A stretch of 64,000 nt of DNA from Flavobacterium arcticum (GCF_003344925.1 NZ_CP031188.1:432501-496500); one strand, 5' to 3'. Shown: positions 38,114-48,082, counted from the stretch's first letter. Notes: generated by a model from the sequence alone, not told the origin. Program-made: numbers and translations.

Positions 38114-39595
38114 ATGAAAAATATACTATTAGCTGCATTTAGCCTTGCAGCAGTAAGTTCATATGCACAACGCGATTTGAATTCAGCAGCAGATGGTGTT
38201 CGTTATGCAATGGATAATTTAACAGGTTCGGCACGTTTTCGTGCTATGGGTGGTGCCTTTGGTGCGTTGGGTGGCGACCCTTCGGCTATAATGGTTAACC
38301 CTGCTGGCTCTGCAATTTTTAGCTACAATTCGGGTACTGTTTCACTATCTAGCTACAACACAAGTAACACCTCAAGTTATTTTGGCACACAAACAAAAAA
38401 AAATGATAATGCTTTTGACTTAAACCAAATGGGAGCTGTTTTTGTTTTTAACAACACAAACGAAGATGCTTTTATGAACAAGTTTGCATTAGCATTCAAT
38501 TACGATAATATCAATAATTTTGATAACAATATTTATTCTCGGGGTACAAACCCTACAAATTCAATAGATCGTTATTTTCTTAATTATGCCAACGGAACAT
38601 CTTTAGGAACAATAGAAAACAGTTATCTAGAAGAACTTAATTTCTCGCAACAGCAGGCTTTTTTAGGTTATAATGCCTATATATTTGACCCTGTTAGTCA
38701 AGCCGCTAACAACACCGCTTATGTATCTAGTTATGATACTAGTGCAAATAACTTTTATCAGGAAGACCAACTCAACACTACGGGCTTTCACGGTAAAGTA
38801 GCACTAAACTTTGGCGCGCAGTTAAAGAAGAGAATATATGTAGGGGCAAATATTAATATTCACTTTACAGATTATATAAAAACAACCAGTTTTTATGAAG
38901 ATGCCAATACCCCTTCGGGGCTTAATGCTATCCGATTTAATAATGAACGTTATACCTATGGTGGCGGAGTATCTTTCAACTTAGGAACTATTGTAAAAGT
39001 AACCGAACAACTAAGAGCTGGTATTGCTTATGAATCGCCAACATGGTTGCGACTGCAAGATGAAATAAGGCAAAATGTAGTATCATCTGGAACAGGAAAT
39101 GGTACTGTTGTGGTAAACCCTTACCTTACCTTTATATTAGATGATTATACATTAAAAACGCCTTCTAAATGGACGGGTAGTCTTGCCTATGTATTTGGCA
39201 AAAATGGACTATTAAGTGCTGACTACTCTATTAAAGATTATGGCAATACCGAATTTGTAACCAATGGTTACGAAGCTATTAACACCGAACTTAGTAACAC
39301 ATTAGGTATGGCAGGCGAACTGCGTGTAGGTGCAGAATATCGCATTAAAAACGTAAGTCTGAGAGGTGGTTACCGTTATTCTGAAAGTCCGTATAAAAAT
39401 GGTACAACTGTAGGCGATCTTACAGGCTATTCTGGCGGGCTTGGCTTTGCCTTTGGCAACTCAAGGCTCGACCTAGCTTACTCTTGGTACCAACGTAAAA
39501 TGGATGTACAGTTTTTTAGCACAGGACTTACCGATGCTGCCCGTGTAAAAAGCACTAACAATAATGTAACGCTTTCTTACACGCTCGATTTGTAA
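38114..39595 (+). CDS. OmpP1/FadL/TodX-family outer membrane transporter
   Basis: A 493-residue outer-membrane beta-barrel with signal peptide (to SSYAQ). The N-terminal NLTGSARFRAMGGAFGALGG and DPSAIMVNPAGSAIF are the family start, and the C-terminus ends in VTLSYTLDL, a typical barrel ending. Members pass hydrophobic compounds such as fatty acids; in Bacteroidetes they are often called hemin receptors without proof. It lies 64 bp after the low-complexity lipoprotein and may be cotranscribed. Confidence 0.88.
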   Translation: MKNILLAAFSLAAVSSYAQRDLNSAADGVRYAMDNLTGSARFRAMGGAFGALGGDPSAIMVNPAGSAIFSYNSGTVSLSSYNTSNTSSYFGTQTKKNDNAFDLNQMGAVFVFNNTNEDAFMNKFALAFNYDNINNFDNNIYSRGTNPTNSIDRYFLNYANGTSLGTIENSYLEELNFSQQQAFLGYNAYIFDPVSQAANNTAYVSSYDTSANNFYQEDQLNTTGFHGKVALNFGAQLKKRIYVGANINIHFTDYIKTTSFYEDANTPSGLNAIRFNNERYTYGGGVSFNLGTIVKVTEQLRAGIAYESPTWLRLQDEIRQNVVSSGTGNGTVVVNPYLTFILDDYTLKTPSKWTGSLAYVFGKNGLLSADYSIKDYGNTEFVTNGYEAINTELSNTLGMAGELRVGAEYRIKNVSLRGGYRYSESPYKNGTTVGDLTGYSGGLGFAFGNSRLDLAYSWYQRKMDVQFFSTGLTDAARVKSTNNNVTLSYTLDL

Positions 39596-39614
39596 TTATT
39601 TTTTCGTCTTACTA

Positions 39615-39660
39615 TATTTCAAAAAAGCCATTCCTAATTCAGAATGGCTTTTTTGAAATA
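39615..39660. terminator. Long bidirectional terminator
   Basis: A perfect 19-bp stem (39615-39633 with 39642-39660) around an 8-nt loop, with GCCATTC/GAATGGC at the tip and A/T runs in the arms. It serves both convergent genes. Confidence 0.85.
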
Positions 39661-39679
39661 GTTAAAACGGACAGATATA

Positions 39680-40234
39680 CTACATATTATTATTTTTAAT
39701 CATAAGTTCTATTGTTAATGGTCTAACTATTAATTTATCTTGATAATAGTATATAAATAATTCTTGTTGAAACTCATGAGTATCCTCTATAATATAGGTC
39801 ATGAAAATTGTTAATGTTTCTCCTTTTTTAGGAGCGGTAATAGAGAATGCAAATTCTTGTTCTTTACCCAAATTAGATATTCTACTGACCATACCTCCCT
39901 TATAGTCAGACTTTAAGAACTTGGTTATTTTCCCATTATTATTTAAGTTTTTAAAATATAGAAAATAATGACCTCCAAGTTCATAATCCCTATCACATCT
40001 AATTTCCAATTGTGGATTTTTACTTTCTACATATCGTTTTTGATTTACCTCTTGTAATTCTTCTAATTTAGAGGCTATTAAAGACAAGCTAGCAATTTCA
40101 GATTCTCTTTGTTTATCTCGTGATACCAATTTAATTAATGTCCATAATGCAACACCCATACCTATAGAACCAATAATAAATTGAGCTACCTCTGTCCAGT
40201 TTGGTAAAGTATCACTCATTATATAAAATGACAT
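39680..40234 (-). CDS. Single-span membrane protein, unknown
   Basis: A 184-residue protein with one N-terminal hydrophobic helix (about 15-35), a short coiled coil (ASLSLIASKLEELQEVNQKR), and a beta-rich domain with SKNPQLEIRCDRDYELGGHY. The layout (helix, coil, Ig-like domain) is common in small accessory membrane proteins. No family is recognised. ATG at 40234 or 40219 may be the start. Confidence 0.6.
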   Translation of the reverse strand: MSFYIMSDTLPNWTEVAQFIIGSIGMGVALWTLIKLVSRDKQRESEIASLSLIASKLEELQEVNQKRYVESKNPQLEIRCDRDYELGGHYFLYFKNLNNNGKITKFLKSDYKGGMVSRISNLGKEQEFAFSITAPKKGETLTIFMTYIIEDTHEFQQELFIYYYQDKLIVRPLTIELMIKNNNM

Positions 40235-40394
40235 AAAGTAATTTTTAACAAATATAAAGAAGAGTAATTATTTATTTACAAGTACTCTTACTTTTTCATA
40301 AATATTTCTAAAAAATTGTATAACTAAATTTTACCCCTCATACCCTGCTCATTATCAATAAAAAGCGTAATTTTGCACTCCAATTTTCAACTAC

Positions 40395-41714
40395 ATGAGA
40401 ACCAAATCGTTAAAGAAGAATAAGATAAATGTAATAACCCTTGGGTGTTCCAAAAACGTGTATGACAGCGAAGTACTGATGGGGCAACTGAAAGCCAGCG
40501 GTAAAGAGGTTACCCACGAAGCTCCTGCTGAGGAAGAAGGAAACATCATCGTGATAAACACTTGTGGTTTTATAGACAATGCAAAGGAAGAGTCGGTAAA
40601 CATGATATTGAATTATGCTGACAAAAAAGACCAAGGACTGGTAGATAAAGTATTTGTTACAGGATGTCTTTCTGAACGCTATAAACCCGATTTAGAAAAA
40701 GAAATACCTAATATAGATCAGTATTTCGGTACTACTGAGCTGCCTCTTTTACTTAAAGCGCTTGGTGCTGACTATAAGCACGAACTTTTAGGCGAAAGGC
40801 TTACCACTACCCCAAAAAATTATGCATATTTAAAAATTGCCGAAGGTTGCGACCGTCCGTGTAGTTTTTGTGCCATACCACTTATGCGTGGTAAACACGT
40901 ATCCCAACCGATAGAAAAACTGGTTAAAGAAGCCGAAGGATTAGCGCGTAACGGTGTTAAAGAATTGATACTTATAGCACAAGACCTTACTTATTATGGT
41001 CTTGACCTTTATAAAAAACGTAATCTTGCCGAACTACTTGAAAACTTAGTAAAAGTTGAAGGTATAGAGTGGATACGTCTGCATTATGCATTCCCTACAG
41101 GTTTCCCTGTAGATGTACTAGATGTAATGAACCGCCAACCTAAGGTGTGTAATTATATAGATATTCCTTTACAACATATTGCTGATAACGTATTAAAATC
41201 GATGCGTCGTGGTACTACGCAAGAAAAAACAACTAAGTTGTTAAAACAATTCCGTGAGGCTGTACCAGGCATGACGATACGTACTACACTTATTGTAGGT
41301 TACCCTGGTGAAACAGAAGAAGATTACCAAACCCTGAAAAAGTGGGTAGAGGAAATGCGTTTTGAACGTTTGGGTTGCTTTACCTATTCGCATGAAGAAA
41401 ACACTCACGCTTATAATCTTGTAGATGATGTTCCTGCTGAAGTAAAACAACAGCGTGCTAACGAGATTATGGAAATACAGTCGCAAATATCATGGGAACT
41501 GAATCAAGAAAAAATAGGCGAAACGTTCCGTTGTATTATCGACAGAAAAGAAGGTAATCATTTTGTGGGTCGTACCGAATTTGACAGTCCTGATGTAGAT
41601 AACGAAGTTCTGATAGACGCTACAACAACTTACCTAAAAACAGGCGAATTTGTAAACATAAAAATTACCGACGCTACCGAGTTTGACTTATATGGCACTC
41701 CCGTTACTGAATAG
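40395..41714 (+). CDS. rimO: Ribosomal protein S12 methylthiotransferase RimO
   Basis: Radical SAM enzyme that methylthiolates an aspartate of ribosomal protein S12. The N-terminal domain has NVITLGCSKNVYDSEVLMG and INTCGFI with cluster cysteines, the radical SAM motif is CDRPCSFC, and a TRAM domain ends the protein (FRCIIDRKEGNHFVGRTEFD). VNMILNYADKKDQGL and the TGEFVNIKITDATEFDLYG tail favour RimO over MiaB. Length 439. A TAATTTTG element lies 20 bp upstream. Confidence 0.95.
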   Translation: MRTKSLKKNKINVITLGCSKNVYDSEVLMGQLKASGKEVTHEAPAEEEGNIIVINTCGFIDNAKEESVNMILNYADKKDQGLVDKVFVTGCLSERYKPDLEKEIPNIDQYFGTTELPLLLKALGADYKHELLGERLTTTPKNYAYLKIAEGCDRPCSFCAIPLMRGKHVSQPIEKLVKEAEGLARNGVKELILIAQDLTYYGLDLYKKRNLAELLENLVKVEGIEWIRLHYAFPTGFPVDVLDVMNRQPKVCNYIDIPLQHIADNVLKSMRRGTTQEKTTKLLKQFREAVPGMTIRTTLIVGYPGETEEDYQTLKKWVEEMRFERLGCFTYSHEENTHAYNLVDDVPAEVKQQRANEIMEIQSQISWELNQEKIGETFRCIIDRKEGNHFVGRTEFDSPDVDNEVLIDATTTYLKTGEFVNIKITDATEFDLYGTPVTE

Positions 41715-41724
41715 AACTTAAACC

Positions 41725-41752
41725 AATGCCAAAGGAAACTTTGGCATTTTTA
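41725..41752 (+). terminator. rimO terminator
   Basis: AATGCCAAAG-GAAA-CTTTGGCATT then T-rich text. Confidence 0.8.
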
Positions 41753-41787
41753 TTGTAATTTTGATTCTAGCATAATACATTACTTTT

Positions 41788-42216
41788 ATGAAAACTATAA
41801 AAAACCTTTTACTACTCTTTACTTTCCTTATGGGTTCGGGTACTGCTTTTGCTCAGTACTATGACCCTTACAATGGTACAGGTGCGGGAGTTGATCGTAC
41901 TATAGATCGACAAAGAAGTGCACCGAGAACCAGAAATAAAGAAAAGTTAAATAGAAAAATAGATATTGTTGAGGAAACAGTAAAGCAACTCGACAAGAAA
42001 CTAAAACTAGATGATTTTCAGAAAGCAGCTATTACTGTTATTTACAACGATAACAAAGATGAAATAATGGGCATTGCAGAACAGGATATACCAAGGGATG
42101 CTAAAATACAGAAAGGAAAAGACGTGAGCGAAAAAATAGATAAAGAGATATTCAAACTATTATCAAAAGAACAAGCTGAAAAATATCAGGAGATGATAGA
42201 TGACAGAAAATATTAG
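41788..42216 (+). CDS. Exported helical protein, Spy/CpxP-like in style
   Basis: A 142-residue secreted protein with signal peptide (to AFAQY). The mature part is alpha-helical and charged (KLKLDDFQKAAITVIYNDNK, LLSKEQAEKYQEMIDDRKY), ending in the 'L-x-x-E-Q-x-x-K-Y' type of motif seen in LTxxQ/Spy-like periplasmic chaperones. The resemblance is weak and the assignment tentative. It converges on the radical SAM gene with a 4-bp overlap. Confidence 0.65.
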   Translation: MKTIKNLLLLFTFLMGSGTAFAQYYDPYNGTGAGVDRTIDRQRSAPRTRNKEKLNRKIDIVEETVKQLDKKLKLDDFQKAAITVIYNDNKDEIMGIAEQDIPRDAKIQKGKDVSEKIDKEIFKLLSKEQAEKYQEMIDDRKY

Positions 42217-44405
42217 AGTACTAACAACCCAAAATCACGCAAGGTATTTATAGGCTTACTATACCAAAATAGCTCAAAGTCTTCACTACAATTCACTTCA
42301 TAGCTTTGTTTTGCCTGTGCAAATGTAACAGGTTTACTAGCAGTATTTTCTAAAAAGGGCATTAACCATTGTTCTTGTTCTTGTGATAACTGTATAGTAT
42401 ATGATTCCTTTTTATCATGAAACGTTAAGGACGATACCGCATAGGTCTGTCCTTTTTTTGTTTTCGTAAAATGCGAAACAGCAGGCTTACCTCCCATCCA
42501 TACCAACTTTGCGGTAGGCTTTACAGTAAACTCAGTTTCTTCCTGCAATACATTATATATATAATCAGGGTCAATTTTAGTACGTGGCACTTTAAACTCA
42601 AACCAATCCTGTAACGGATAATCAAAACAAATACCATGCATAAAATTAAAAAGTGACTTTTTTAACCCAAAGCTAAACTTATCATGATTAGTTCCTGTTT
42701 TATCAATATGGACAATATCATTATTGGCAAAACTACCTACAATATCACTCTCTTTAACTACATTGAATTTTTCAGGATATAACCCAACAGGGCTATGTGC
42801 TGTCATAGCGAACTGATGCCAAAACCCAGATTGTAACACACCTGTTTCAAACATTTGGCGTACCATTTCGAGCGAATCTATCGTTTCCTGTGCCGTTTGT
42901 GTAGGGAAACCATACATCAGGTAAGCATGCACCATTATGCCTGCTTCGGTAAAATTGCGGGTTACCCGCGCTACCTGAGCTACTGTTACCCCTTTTTGTA
43001 TTAAGTCTAGTAATCTGTCCGAAGCGACTTCCAATCCTCCTGATACGGCAATACACCCTGATGCTTTTAGTAATCGGCAAAGGTCGGCAGTAAAACTTTT
43101 TTCAAAGCGGATGTTAGTCCACCATGTCACCGCAAGTTTACGTCTTACAATCTCTAAAGCGACTTCCCGCATCAAAGCAGGTGGCGCAGCTTCATCTACA
43201 AAATGGAAACCGTTTTGACCTGTTTGCGCTGTCAATTCTTCCATACGGTCAACAAGCAATTTTGCAGCAACAGGTTCGTATATTTTAATATAATCGAGCG
43301 ATATATCGCAAAATGTACACTTACCCCAATAACAACCATGTGCCATAGTAAGTTTATTCCAACGCCCATCGCTCCACATACGGTGCATCGGGTTTACTAT
43401 TTCAATAACCGAGATATAACTATCCAGCGGTAACCCTGTATAATCGGGCGTACCTACTTGCGCTTGTTTATAATCAGGTTTATTGGCGTTATCTATATAA
43501 GTTACTTTATCACCTTGTAAAACAAAAGCTCGCTTCAGCTGAGTAAGTTCCCTCCTACCCTCTATATGCTCGACTAAGCACTCAATGGGTGCTTCGCCAT
43601 CATCTAGTGTTATAAAGTCGAAAAACGCCATTACCCGTACATCACTAAGTGAACGTAATTCGGTATTCGGGAAACCGCCACCCATAGCAATTTTCACCTT
43701 TGGGAAATTCGCTTTTATATACTGTGCACTCCTAAATGCCGCATACAAATTACCAGGAAATGGCACCGAAAAACAAACCAAACTAGGTTGCTCTTCTTCC
43801 ATTCGCTGATGTAATAAATCTATAAGTAATTCATCAATATAAGTATAAGGCTGTTGCAGGCTCTCGTATAGCTCATCAAATGAGTTAGCCGAACGCCCTA
43901 GTCTTTCAGCATAACGACTAAAACCAAAATGCGGGTCGGCACACTCGACAATTAGATCCGAAATGTCTTCAAGGTACAATGTAGCAAGGTGCTTTGCCCT
44001 GTCCTGTGTACCCATAGTACCAAAAGCCCAATCAAGTTCGTCGAGTTGTGCAAAACGAGAGGCTTCGGGCAAGAAATCTTCCTGACAGATAAGATGTGAC
44101 AACGTAGGGTTTTTCCCTTGTAAAAATAGCATAACTGAATCTATCGTTTTTAAATACTCTTCTTTAAGAGCAATAATACGTTGTGCGTTTTCAGAAAAAC
44201 CATCTTCTGTATCAGTTTCAATACGCGAAAATAAATCGGTAAGTCCTTGTTTTGAGAATAGTTTATTAATAACATCAATACCCAAGTCGGCTTGCGCGCT
44301 GGCAATGCCTTTGGTATTCAGGAAACCTTTCAAGTATGCCGTAGCGGGATAAGGCGTGTTAAGCTGTGTAAAAGGCGGTGTTATTAAAAAAAGTTTAGTA
44401 CTCAA
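42213..44405 (-). CDS. B12-binding-type radical SAM protein, CX4CX2C cluster
   Basis: A 730-residue protein with an N-terminal cobalamin-binding-like Rossmann region (LITPPFTQLNTPYPATAYLK, CFSVPFPGNLYAAFRSAQYI, AMGGGFPNTELRS) and a radical SAM barrel with GCYWGKCTFC, whose cysteines are Cys358, Cys363 and Cys366. The first spacing is four residues rather than the usual three. Further family text is GGLEVASDRLLDLIQKGVT and YGFPTQTAQETIDSLEMV. It resembles COG1032 proteins, many of which are methyltransferases. Substrate unknown. A TACTTTTG element (44427-44434) lies upstream. Confidence 0.82.
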   Translation of the reverse strand: MSTKLFLITPPFTQLNTPYPATAYLKGFLNTKGIASAQADLGIDVINKLFSKQGLTDLFSRIETDTEDGFSENAQRIIALKEEYLKTIDSVMLFLQGKNPTLSHLICQEDFLPEASRFAQLDELDWAFGTMGTQDRAKHLATLYLEDISDLIVECADPHFGFSRYAERLGRSANSFDELYESLQQPYTYIDELLIDLLHQRMEEEQPSLVCFSVPFPGNLYAAFRSAQYIKANFPKVKIAMGGGFPNTELRSLSDVRVMAFFDFITLDDGEAPIECLVEHIEGRRELTQLKRAFVLQGDKVTYIDNANKPDYKQAQVGTPDYTGLPLDSYISVIEIVNPMHRMWSDGRWNKLTMAHGCYWGKCTFCDISLDYIKIYEPVAAKLLVDRMEELTAQTGQNGFHFVDEAAPPALMREVALEIVRRKLAVTWWTNIRFEKSFTADLCRLLKASGCIAVSGGLEVASDRLLDLIQKGVTVAQVARVTRNFTEAGIMVHAYLMYGFPTQTAQETIDSLEMVRQMFETGVLQSGFWHQFAMTAHSPVGLYPEKFNVVKESDIVGSFANNDIVHIDKTGTNHDKFSFGLKKSLFNFMHGICFDYPLQDWFEFKVPRTKIDPDYIYNVLQEETEFTVKPTAKLVWMGGKPAVSHFTKTKKGQTYAVSSLTFHDKKESYTIQLSQEQEQWLMPFLENTASKPVTFAQAKQSYEVNCSEDFELFWYSKPINTLRDFGLLVL

Positions 44406-44489
44406 AGCGCATATAATTTAAGACTGCAAAAGTAGCGCATATTTTTGTGATTTATACTGAGAAAGGATTTTGAGTATATTTACAGGAAT

Positions 44490-45284
44490 ATGGAAAAGAA
44501 GAAAATAATATTACTTGTAGGGGCTGGAGCTATAGAAAATGCATGGACTCCTGTCGTTGATGCAATAAAAGAGATTAATAAAAATATCTCAGCAAATAAC
44601 GCAAATGCTTTTTTCGCGAAATTAATACATCTAGCGAGATGTTATTCTCAAATTGAACATCCACAAGCAAAACAGGATTTAAAATTAACATTAAGTAATA
44701 TTGATTTTTTAAAAAACCTAATATGCCAAAAATTGAGAAGTGCTCAAGAGCAATCAAAAATAAATGCTAGACCTGAGTTTCAAAAAATAATTAGAAAATT
44801 TATAACAGTAAGTAATAATGAAACATACTTAGTTTCTACAAACTGGGATACTGTAATAGAAAATGAAATAAATAGAATTTGTCATTTAGAGGATAAAACA
44901 AATAAAATACCATGTTTATATATTCATGGAAATATTGATTCTGATATTTATCTACCTACCGAAATGACTCAGGAGAATTATCGGAATAAGGAACAAGAAA
45001 TTTTTTTTGGAAAAAAACATTCATCATTTATTACGATACTTGAAAAGACTAATACATTAATAATTTATGGATTATCAATGAGTCCTCTAGATGCTGAATT
45101 ACTTCAAACTGTAGGGCTAGTTTGTTATAATATTAATGAGATAATTATTATAGATTTAAACCCTGATATAGCTGCTGATAATATTAAAGCTATCATTGAC
45201 CCTGAAGTAAATTTAAAAATCACAGGATATTCTCCTTTTAACCTCGATATTGGGTGCCCTTATTCTTCAATATATATTAACTAA
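44490..45284 (+). CDS. SIR2-like domain protein
   Basis: A 264-residue AT-rich protein. The order of motifs fits the SIR2 (sirtuin-like) NAD-binding fold: LVGAGA at 10-14, STNWDT with Asn118 and Asp120, YIHGNID with His146, and YGLSMSPLDAEL (194-204) near the C-terminus. In bacterial SIR2_2 proteins these match the glycine loop, the NYD/NWD motif, the catalytic His and the GxSxxD motif. Such domains deplete NAD+ in several phage defence systems. No second defence gene is next to it. Recognition is by motif order only, so moderate confidence. Confidence 0.6.
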   Translation: MEKKKIILLVGAGAIENAWTPVVDAIKEINKNISANNANAFFAKLIHLARCYSQIEHPQAKQDLKLTLSNIDFLKNLICQKLRSAQEQSKINARPEFQKIIRKFITVSNNETYLVSTNWDTVIENEINRICHLEDKTNKIPCLYIHGNIDSDIYLPTEMTQENYRNKEQEIFFGKKHSSFITILEKTNTLIIYGLSMSPLDAELLQTVGLVCYNINEIIIIDLNPDIAADNIKAIIDPEVNLKITGYSPFNLDIGCPYSSIYIN

Positions 45285-45315
45285 AATTATATTTTAAAAT
45301 GTTTATTTTTGCAGC

Positions 45316-46134
45316 ATGGAACAAGAACTTAAACGTCTTAATAAATTTATATCGGAAACGGGCTACTGCTCGCGTAGGGAAGCAGACAAACTTGTAGAAG
45401 AAGGTCGCGTTACTATAAACGGCGTAGTTCCTGAAATGGGAACTAAAGTAAGTATAGAAGATGAAGTGCGCATTGATGGGAAACTGATACTCGAAAAAAC
45501 GGGGAAGCTAACCTATCTTGCTTTTAATAAGCCTGCAGGTATAGAGTGTACTACTAATCTTGACGTTAGAAACAACATTGTAGATTATATTAACTACCCT
45601 ACCCGAATTTTCCCTATCGGGCGACTTGATAAAGCCAGTGAGGGTTTAATATTTATGACCGACGATGGCGATATTGTAAACAAAATACTACGTGCCCGTA
45701 ATAATCACGAAAAAGAATATATTGTTACCGTAGATAAACCCATTACCGACAGATTTATTCAGCGCATGGGTGGTGGTATTCCTATACTCGATACCGTTAC
45801 ACGTAAATGTAAGGTAGAGCAGGTTAGCAAATATATTTTTAAGATTATACTGACGCAAGGACTTAATAGACAGATTAGACGTATGTGTGAATACTTAGGC
45901 TATGAGGTTATAGCATTAAAGCGTATTCGTATCATCAATATATCGTTAGATGTACCTGTGGGACGTTATCGTGATCTTACTCCCGCCGAAATTAAAGAGC
46001 TTAATGCACTTATAGAGCCTAGTAGTAAAACTGAAGAAGCAAGCCTACCCAAAGCACAGTCCACACGACCACGCGGAGCAAATAATAATACCAATTGGAA
46101 TAAGAGGAACAATAATCGGAATAGAAATAATTAA
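45316..46134 (+). CDS. rluF: 23S rRNA pseudouridine synthase, RluF type
   Basis: Isomerises a uridine in 23S rRNA. An S4 domain (RLNKFISETGYCSRREADKL) precedes the pseudouridine synthase core with FPIGRLDKASEGLIFMTDDG (catalytic Asp), NNHEKEYIVTVDKPI and QGLNRQIRRMCEYLGYEV. The match to NNHEKEY favours RluF over RluB. The last 35 residues are Asn/Arg-rich, a common dispensable tail. TATTTTTG ends only 5 bp before the ATG, hinting at a very short or leaderless message, though no -33 TTG is seen. Confidence 0.92.
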   Translation: MEQELKRLNKFISETGYCSRREADKLVEEGRVTINGVVPEMGTKVSIEDEVRIDGKLILEKTGKLTYLAFNKPAGIECTTNLDVRNNIVDYINYPTRIFPIGRLDKASEGLIFMTDDGDIVNKILRARNNHEKEYIVTVDKPITDRFIQRMGGGIPILDTVTRKCKVEQVSKYIFKIILTQGLNRQIRRMCEYLGYEVIALKRIRIINISLDVPVGRYRDLTPAEIKELNALIEPSSKTEEASLPKAQSTRPRGANNNTNWNKRNNNRNRNN

Positions 46135-46157
46135 CCTGTAGTAAAAAGCATATTCTT

Positions 46158-46185
46158 AAGCTAGCAATAACTGCTAGCTTTTTTT
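46158..46185 (+). terminator. rluF terminator
   Basis: AAGCTAGCA-ATAAC-TGCTAGCTT then T-run. Confidence 0.8.
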
Positions 46186-46218
46186 ATTACCTTTGATTGA
46201 ATTTTGTAATAACAGACT

Positions 46219-47121
46219 ATGAAACCAGAAACACTCACCCAGTTTTATACTGATAATATAACCAATAGCGACACTCCCCAAAATATTAGTAATGGTATAG
46301 GACATTTTAACGTTTTCCGTCTCGAAGATTGTTTGTTACCAGGAAAACAGGTAAAATATACCCGTAGAGATTATTACAAAATAAGTCTTATAAGAGGCAA
46401 TATTCTTTATCATTATGCTGATAAAAGTATTGAGATATCGGGTACTACTTTAATGTTTTTTAATCCACAAGTGCCTTATACTTGGGAAACCATTTCGGGA
46501 GATACTACGGGTTGTTTTTGCATCTTCACAGAGTCGTTTTTTACCGAAGGAATGCGTGGCGCTTTAAATGAGCTACCAATGTTTACTGTAGGTAGTAAAC
46601 CTTCTTATATTCTTAATAAAACTCAAGAAGATGCTGTTATGGCTACTTTTGAAAAAATGCTCACCGAGATTAACTCTGACTATACTTTTAAATATGACTT
46701 ACTTAGAAGTTACCTTAATGAGATTATACATCTTGCTTTAAAAACAGAGCCTGCCGAAAACTTGTATGAACACCCTAATGCCAATTCTCGAACAACAGCT
46801 ATATTTAAAGAATTACTAGAGAGACAATTTCCTATAGAAACACCTGCTCAACGTTTTACTATGCGATCGGCTAGCGATTTTGCAACTAGTTTGTCTATAC
46901 ATGTAAACCACCTGAACCGTGCTGTAAAACATACTACAGGAAAAACAACAACAGTATTAATAGGCGAACGTATTATTGCCGAAGCAAAAGCATTACTTAA
47001 ACATACTGACTGGAATATATCGGAAATAGGTCGTAGTCTTGGCTTTGAGGAGGCTGCACATTTTAATAATTTCTTTAAAAAACAAACCTCCACCATCCCT
47101 TCTCATTACAGAAGTGTTTGA
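46219..47121 (+). CDS. AraC-family transcriptional regulator
   Basis: A 300-residue regulator with an N-terminal cupin-like sensor domain (YYKISLIRGNILYHYADKSI) and a C-terminal double helix-turn-helix (SLSIHVNHLNRAVKHTTGKT and WNISEIGRSLGFEEAAHFNN, ending SHYRSV). It lies 83 bp before the SDR gene on the same strand, so it may control that oxidoreductase. Confidence 0.92.
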   Translation: MKPETLTQFYTDNITNSDTPQNISNGIGHFNVFRLEDCLLPGKQVKYTRRDYYKISLIRGNILYHYADKSIEISGTTLMFFNPQVPYTWETISGDTTGCFCIFTESFFTEGMRGALNELPMFTVGSKPSYILNKTQEDAVMATFEKMLTEINSDYTFKYDLLRSYLNEIIHLALKTEPAENLYEHPNANSRTTAIFKELLERQFPIETPAQRFTMRSASDFATSLSIHVNHLNRAVKHTTGKTTTVLIGERIIAEAKALLKHTDWNISEIGRSLGFEEAAHFNNFFKKQTSTIPSHYRSV

Positions 47122-47204
47122 ATTTCGTAATAATTGGTTTACATCTAGTAATTATGCCTCCTTATTACCATCATACATTTGTATAAATAAAAAAATCAAA
47201 TAGT

Positions 47205-48053
47205 ATGAAAAATCAAACAGTACAAAAAGTATGGTTTATTACGGGGGCTTCTAAAGGATTTGGGTTAGAGTTTGTAAAGCAACTATTAGCAAAAGGCGAT
47301 GCAGTTACTGCTACTTCGCGTAGTATATCACAACTAAAAGATGCTACCAATACGAAAGATACTAACTTCCTACCATTGGAAGTTAACCTTATTGATGAGC
47401 AAAGCGTAGCCAATGCTATCACTGAAACTATAGACAAATTTGGCAGAATAGATTATGTAGTGAACAATGCAGGATATGGTATTGCGGGAAGCCTTGAAGA
47501 GCTTAGTGATAAAGAAGCAAGACAAAACTTTGATGTAAATGTATTTGGTTCGCTTAATGTAATACGGCAAGTAATGCCACATTTGCGCAAACAGCAGTCA
47601 GGGCATATTTTCAACTTTTCATCAGTTGCAGGAATTACAGGTAGTTTCCCTGGGTTCGGAATTTACTGTGCTACCAAATTTGCAGTAGTAGGTTTTACCG
47701 AAGCTTTAGCGGTAGAAGGAAAACCTTTTGGTATTAAGGCTACTATTGTATTACCTGGTTATTTCAGGACTAATTTCTTGGAATCTGATTCGCTTGTTAT
47801 TGCTGCTACACAAATGGAAGAGTACAAAGAAGTTCGCGAAATTCAGGCTATGCATGAAAATAAAATTAACGGTAACCAACAAGGAGACCCTGTAAAAGGT
47901 GTAGCCGAAATTATTAAAACAGCAGGTATAGACAATGCACCATTATACCTATTTTTAGGTAGTGACGCACTGAAAATGGCTCAGGATAAAAATACTTCGC
48001 TACATAATGAAGTTGAAGCATGGAAAACAGTAAGCAAAGCTACTGATTTTTAA
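47205..48053 (+). CDS. Short-chain dehydrogenase/reductase
   Basis: A 282-residue classical SDR. The cofactor motif is TGASKGFG, then VVNNAGYGIAGS, NFSSVAG with the catalytic Ser, and YCATK as the YxxxK pair. ATSRS after strand 2 suggests NADP preference. Substrate unknown. It is paired with an AraC regulator, the usual layout for inducible SDRs that handle carbonyl compounds. Confidence 0.92.
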   Translation: MKNQTVQKVWFITGASKGFGLEFVKQLLAKGDAVTATSRSISQLKDATNTKDTNFLPLEVNLIDEQSVANAITETIDKFGRIDYVVNNAGYGIAGSLEELSDKEARQNFDVNVFGSLNVIRQVMPHLRKQQSGHIFNFSSVAGITGSFPGFGIYCATKFAVVGFTEALAVEGKPFGIKATIVLPGYFRTNFLESDSLVIAATQMEEYKEVREIQAMHENKINGNQQGDPVKGVAEIIKTAGIDNAPLYLFLGSDALKMAQDKNTSLHNEVEAWKTVSKATDF

Positions 48054-48082
48054 ATCTTAATTCTATTCTCACTCTTAAATTG

